This document shows, piece after piece, positions 60,274-64,000 of a DNA stretch of 64,000 nucleotides (positions within the stretch are counted from its first letter, which is position 1; the number at the start of each line of letters is the position of its first letter). A program made the translations under genes and the position numbers. This stretch comes from Jacaranda mimosifolia (Eukaryota; Streptophyta; Magnoliopsida; Lamiales; Bignoniaceae). The stretch covers positions 38,224,230-38,288,229 of the forward strand of contig CM032121.1 in NCBI GenBank assembly GCA_018894105.1. The letters run 5' to 3'. Below the pieces are notes generated by a model that ran no database searches, was not told where the DNA came from, and saw nothing but the letters and a program-made list of their open reading frames with translations.

Positions 60274-61500
60274 ATGGAAACCCTTAAAAATGGAGATTTT
60301 GCGGAAGGAAATGATAAAGGAGATTTTATTGAGGTTGCCTGTGAAGACGCTGCTGTGATTCAAGTCTGTTTGTAGGAAAATGGTACACTCTCCGTGGACC
60401 ATCAATTTTCCCATGAGAGCAATCAAGAAAACCTACTTGTTCTGCATCACAATCTTGAAGATGAGGACCAATTTGCATTCGCCTTGTTTGTTGATGAAGC
60501 TTTAACTCGATATGAAGAGCCCAATTATTTGCAGATCCCAGTTCAATTTGAAGCTCTTATGGGACCCGTGAACGGTGTTTTTTGTGTGTTTAGCCCATCG
60601 AAGAAAATGGCTTTATTGAACCCTGCCATGAGACAGTTTAAGCCGCTTCCTGATTTGGTTCATCCCAATTATACTAAACCAAATCTAGAGTTGGATGAAA
60701 ATTTGCTTGAGTGCGGATTTGGATTGGACCCATTAAGTGGAGATTACAAGCTTGTTTTGATTCAGTACTTTTTTAACAATGAAAATGGTCATCGCAAACC
60801 TTGTCTTGTTTATGTTTACAACTCAGGTAATGATTCTTGGAAACATTTTGAGGATGTGGATTTGGTTGATTCAAGTAGCTTCATATGTAAGTCCCTATGC
60901 AATACTTACTTGAATGGTGTTTATTATTGGTTCATGGTGCTTAATGCGACTAATTGTGTTGCTATCCTTGCGTTTGATATGAGCATTGAGCAATTTCAAG
61001 AAATACAAGCACCGCTTGATGGTATTATAGAACATGTGGATCTTGCTTTATATGATGATTCATTGGCTTTGATATCACGTGATAGGATTCGCCATTTACT
61101 TGATGTATGGGTAGGGAAAGATGAAGGATGCTGGAGTAAAATCTTTACAGTAGGCCCTTTGAATCCAACCATCCGCCAATTGGTCTTTGGAAGGACAATG
61201 GGTTATTATTACAAGACCAATTTTTTGACAACTTGATTCTATACAATGTCTACACCCAAGAATTAAGGACTGTTGAAGTTGTATATGGTTTTTTTCACGC
61301 ATAATGTTTTTTCTTACAAGGAGAGCCTTGTTCCAATAAAAGGAGAGGGGGATGATAGGTGCATTCTGTGGGATCCTTCTGCCTATGTTGTTCTGGATTT
61401 CTTTTCAACAGATCAACAAGCAATAGGTAGAAGAGATAAATTTTAAGTGTTAAAATGCTCATTCTCGTCTATTGTGTTGCATCTGCAGAAAAACCACAAC

Positions 61501-61532
<32 letters not shown>

Positions 61533-61686
61533 GCCCAACTTTGTTAAATTTGATTCCTTCATGGTTATTTAATTATATATTTTTTAAAAGATTCACAGGA
61601 AACAGATAGTCTTGAGGAAGATTTACAGGAATCAGATGCGCTTGAGGAAGATTTAGAGGAAATGAATGCAGAGGAAGATTCTTAAT
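60274..61686 (+). pseudogene. SLF-like F-box pseudogene, nearly full length
   Basis: ATG at 60274 (METLKNGDF) as in 16838, but an extra base near 60310 and a CGA-to-TGA change destroy the F-box. From 60394 a 280-codon frame holds the F-box-associated domain: NPAMRQFKPLPD, GFGLDPLSGDYKLVLIQYF, NSGNDSWKHFEDVD, CNTYLNGVYYW. A missing T near 61227 and an extra T near 61292 shift the frame out and back in, so NLILYNVYTQELRTVEVVYG and SYKESLVPIKGEG are still readable. A possible intron (61427 to about 61594) leads to an acidic repeat tail (LEEDLQESDALEEDLEE) ending at TAA near 61685. The N-terminal damage makes an SCF adaptor role unlikely. Confidence 0.88.
61500..61527. repeat. Poly-A run
   Basis: An uninterrupted A run of about 28 bases inside the possible last intron of the F-box pseudogene. 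Confidence 0.9.
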
Positions 61687-61969
61687 TACAGGAATAGGAT
61701 GAGGGTGGGGAAATAGATGCAATGCCCCTTTAGATTGGAGGTGCAAATGCTTAATGGTGAACTTCAAAAGTCCTTTGGAATCGTAACGTAAATCAGTTTC
61801 CTGACTTCCTTTAACATATGAATATTTTAAATATCTTTTTCACTGGTTTTGTTGTTTTATTAGGGCATAAGAACATATTACGAACATCATATTGCTTTCC
61901 ATTAGCTATGTTATAATCATTGAATTTCTATTTACAACACGCCAATTGTTTTCCATTATTGATTATGTT

Positions 61970-62270
61970 CCAATTTTTTGGTTGCCTTACTCTTTCTTCC
62001 CTCATGAGAGGGTGTGAAGTACACTAAATCTTTTTCAAAAGAGCAAAACTAAAATAAAACACGAGATCATTAACTATAATGGAGTTGGACCAGAAACAGA
62101 GAAATTAATCAAATAATATTGGTTGACTATTTTGTTCAATACTTCAGCTTCTTTAGTGATGCATTAATTTTTTTCTCAAGCAAGCAATGGATTAGGAAAT
62201 ACTCGTTGTATGAGATTTCCCATCCAATTTTCCAGTTTGACCTTGTCCTTCATGTGCTTGATGATTGATA
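61970..62270. repeat. Common repeat copy 2
   Basis: Direct copy of 19610-19911. Here it runs straight into the unknown coding-like fragment, which shows the uninterrupted state of the site that holds about 1 kb of foreign DNA in unit 1. Confidence 0.75.
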
Positions 62271-62299
62271 TGATAATTTGACACCAAAGTTAGTACCAT

Positions 62300-62480
62300 G
62301 ATATCATCTCCTGGTCGATGGATTCTTCAGTTCTATTAATAGCAATGAGCTTCAGCTGTTCTCTTAAGCCTTCTATATCCTTGTTAAGTTCACTGGCTCT
62401 TCTGCCTTTCAACATCTGATTGTTGAGCTTCACCATTGAGGAACAGTGCTCTAATACTAGTTGATGGAACTAGAATGAAG
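62300..62480 (-). pseudogene. Unknown coding-like fragment, paralogue of 20936-21152
   Basis: Reads HQLVLEHCSSMVKLNNQMLK and ELNKDIEGLREQLKLIAINR, with TEESIDQEM before a stop. Family not recognised. It lies 3' of the H+-ATPase pseudogene on the same strand but does not match any H+-ATPase segment I know. Confidence 0.4.
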
Positions 62481-62776
62481 AAAAAAGTCCAGAACAACAA
62501 AGACATTCTTCATTGTAACGGACAATATTGTTGGCATTGCAATTCAAATTTCTCCAATAAGAAGAACGAGCAGATTATCAATTCTGGGATGCTAAGGTCG
62601 GTCTTGAATAGGGTAAATTACAATGATATCAATGACCAGTCCACCATAATATATATAGCATATGCAGAAAATTTCAATTGCTGTCAAGACCTTGAACGCA
62701 CAAACAAAAGCAGTTTGTGAAAAGAAAGAAGGAAATTATCGGTAAATGTAGGAAAAAGAAAAATTGTCGTGCATAC

Positions 62777-63674
62777 CTTAAATTTCCCAATACCATCTGT
62801 GCTTCCCAGCAAAATAATTCGATTTTCTTGCCCTTGTTTGATACTAGAACCTATTAGGATTCTTTTCCTGCCGAACAAGGTATGAGCGCCAGTAGCAATG
62901 ACTAATGCATCAATTTCTTCCCCTTTGTTTGATAGTAGAACCTAAATATACACCATCCCTAGGGCTTTTTGTCACAGGAAGGGATTCTCCTGTCAGAGCA
63001 GACTGAAAAAGAAAATAGGAAAACAGCTTATGGCGCAAGAGAATAAGCAGAAGAGCCAAAAGAACAAAGCAAACGACCCAAATCAACAGAACAATAAGTC
63101 ACAAGAGTACCAGGTCTATCTTTAATGGATCACCCTCAAGGAGACGAACATTAGCTGGAATAATATCAACCACCCAACTTTATACTAATTATGCCCCCAG
63201 GAACAAGAGCAGCAGCATCTCCATCATTCCAGTGCCCATCTCAAAGAACCTAAAGATATTGCTAATATGCGTAAATGTTGTATCACTGAGTAGGGATGGT
63301 AAAGTGGAAAGGAAAGAAAATGAATACGACAGGAAAATCGCATCTCCTTAATTCTCTTCAAGCTTTTTCTGACCCAAAAATTTGAGCTTTCTGTTAGCAT
63401 CCTTCAACGGAAGCCTCTCTGTGGTGCACCTCTTGTTCTCAAATGCCTCTTTGTACCGTATATTCTCATACAACCAAAATAGAGGCAACCACAATTAAAA
63501 TTTCAGACCAATATTCGAATAGAAAACAGAGGAAAAACCAAGTAATATATAAAACAGAATAGAAACATAATCCAAAATTCTGAAAAAAAAATTAAAATAT
63601 ATTAAAAAAACGATCAATACCAAATCAATTGCTTTTCTCTTGAGAGCCTTCGTTGCTTCATTGTTCCCCACCAT
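62777..63674 (-). pseudogene. Plasma-membrane H+-ATPase (P3A) pseudogene, 5' part
   Basis: Proton-pump gene piece with four exons. Exon 63621-63674: MVGNNEATKALKRKAIDL. Exon about 63351-63467: ENIRYKEAFENKRCTTERLP and KFLGQKKLEEN, then a stop. Exon 63111-63249: HWNDGDAAALVPGGIISIKL, a one-base shift, DIIPANVRLLEGDPLKID. Exon 62777-63002: SALTGESLPVTKSPRDGV, another shift, EEIDALVIATGAHTLFGR and STDGIGKFK. The ALTGES dephosphorylation motif of P-type ATPases is intact. A CGA-to-TGA stop also occurs near 63242. The transmembrane exon after KLEE and everything from the catalytic Asp (DKTGT) onward are missing. Confidence 0.88.
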
Positions 63675-63814
63675 CTCTACATACGACGAATACCAAATAC
63701 TTTTAGATACGCTCATACCCTTATGAGTTTGAAATCTCATAAGAATACTTATATATGCATATTATCATTGAGAAAAAGGGTAAAATAACATAACCCACCG
63801 AAAAATTGATGCAC

Positions 63815-64000
63815 CACTAAGGAAGCTAGAACATTTAACAAGATAGTTAACCAATATTGTTGGGTTAATTTCTCTATTTTTGGTGCAATTCCATTGCTGT
63901 TTGTGGTAATATTGTTTTAGTTTAGTTTTTCTCAATGTAACAGGATTTATGTACTTCAGAACCTCTCATGAGGGAAAGAAAAGTAAGGCAACCAAAAAAT
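63815..64000. repeat. Common repeat copy 3, inverted, cut by window end
   Basis: The reverse complement (TTTTTTGGTTGCCTTACTTT, then CCAACAATATTGGTTAACTA) matches 61974-62190. The H+-ATPase pseudogene therefore lies between inverted copies of this repeat. Confidence 0.75.

Overview
This is nuclear DNA of a flowering plant, most likely a core eudicot. It is AT-rich, its genes are split by GT-AG introns, a plant porin gene of 276 codons is complete, and the remaining DNA is mostly MITEs, Mutator-like and LTR-type elements, AT-rich spacer and decayed gene copies. No species can be named from the sequence.

Only two protein genes look intact: a six-exon mitochondrial porin (VDAC) at 2374-5042 and a 379-codon F-box protein of the SLF/SFB type at 23313-24452 (minus). 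One tRNA-Ala(AGC) gene lies at 21695-21767 (minus). Nearly everything else recognisable is a pseudogene: further SLF-like F-box copies (5450-6840, 16838-17150, 18329-18640, 60274-61686, and a weak one at 58731-58982), six relics of T2 ribonuclease genes in three convergent pairs (10505-11426, 46191-47707, 50139-51112), ROP GTPase exons, CSN4 exons, a plasma-membrane H+-ATPase pseudogene (62777-63674, minus), and transposase genes.

The layout resolves into two collinear units. Unit 1 (about 5.4-21.1 kb) reads: F-box on minus, a 5'-leader module, a T2 RNase pair, ROP exons, CSN4 exon, F-box on plus, a common repeat, and an unknown coding-like fragment. Unit 2 (about 21.9-62.5 kb) repeats that order but is stretched to about 40 kb by an 11.7 kb palindromic Mutator-like structure (26489-38167), by extra copies of the 5'-leader and RNase modules, and by several smaller insertions. 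Comparing the units gives 'empty sites' that date and delimit many insertions.

The association of T2 ribonuclease genes (secreted, one intron in the hypervariable region) with SLF-like F-box genes is the arrangement of an S-locus of RNase-based gametophytic self-incompatibility. All RNase copies here are broken, so the window reads as a decayed or flanking part of such a locus, or a region derived from one. That interpretation is inference; the motifs behind it are directly visible.
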